Shown here: positions 5,142 through 5,157 of the stretch, in pieces
Position numbering within the stretch: the first letter of the stretch is position 1
Layout of the letters: the number at the start of each line of letters is the position of its first letter
NCBI GenBank assembly: GCA_017537045.1
Contig: JAFYLN010000004.1
Span: forward strand, 1 to 5,157
Reading direction: 5' to 3'
DNA: 5,157 nt
DNA from: Oscillospiraceae bacterium
Lineage (GTDB): Bacteria > Bacillota_A > Clostridia > Oscillospirales > Oscillospiraceae
Translations under genes and position numbers: made by a program
The notes under the pieces: generated by a model
Seen by the model: the letters and a program-made list of their open reading frames with translations, nothing else
What the model was told of the DNA's origin: nothing
Databases searched by the model: none

Positions 5142-5157
5142 AATGACATCTGCTCCC

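Larger units (their letters stand above)
495..5157. mobile_element. Integrative element, left part (continues past window)
   Basis: The left end is inferred from the truncated tRNA-Gly(CCC) and the adjacent tyrosine integrase reading into the element. The visible content is the integrase, one Lit-like metalloprotease gene and an IS110-family insertion. No second copy of the tRNA 3' sequence occurs in the window, so the right end is not seen. No relaxase, excisionase, capsid or replication gene is visible, so it cannot be assigned to an ICE, prophage or satellite. The IS could also have separated this end from the rest. Confidence 0.5.

Noticed and set aside
1..5157. CRISPR array or direct-repeat spacer structure
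   Set aside because: The only direct repeats are the two 167-base units and short promoter repeats; there are no regularly spaced short repeats.

Overview
The window looks like part of a Bacillota (Firmicutes) chromosome. The evidence is strong AGGAGG ribosome-binding sites, short intrinsic terminators, an AP2-type integrase, and a hairpin-rich intergenic repeat that I associate from memory with Oscillospiraceae such as Faecalibacterium or Subdoligranulum relatives. The genus assignment is inference. The window reads as the left end of an integrative element inserted in a glycine tRNA gene, carrying one cargo gene and an IS110-family insertion sequence.

Region by region: bases 1-494 hold no credible protein gene. 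They contain hairpins, an intrinsic terminator at 152-187, and two tandem copies (191-345 and 358-538, offset 167 bases) of a structured unit. Each unit contains a very stable hairpin, a T-loop-like GGGTTCGATTCCC, a terminator-like stem and a minus-strand piece of a tRNA-Gly 3' end. The second unit ends in a 44-base 3' half of tRNA-Gly(CCC), cut at the anticodon loop, which is the likely attachment site. Bases 540-766 are the integrase control region: two inverted repeats, a tandem repeat and a promoter. A complete tyrosine integrase follows (767-2074, plus strand), ending at a 16-bp perfect hairpin that probably terminates transcription from both sides.

The converging minus-strand gene (2236-3288) encodes a 350-residue HExxH zinc protease. 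Its motif order (HEFGH, then EYDAD, then HP...R) fits the M48/U49 type and resembles the phage-exclusion protease Lit. It is the only apparent cargo gene here and is a candidate phage-defence gene. Bases 3289-3560 hold its promoter region and a series of small hairpins ending in a plus-strand terminator.

The right part is an IS110-family element. Its DEDD/serine transposase (3856-5097) is preceded by about 240 bases that fold into a 5' stem-loop and two stem-internal-loop-stem structures, as expected of a bridge RNA. Pairing between the loops and the flanks suggests element ends near 3567 and 5107 with a CG core; this is tentative. No excisionase, relaxase, replication gene or second attachment site is visible, so the integrative element probably continues past the right edge.
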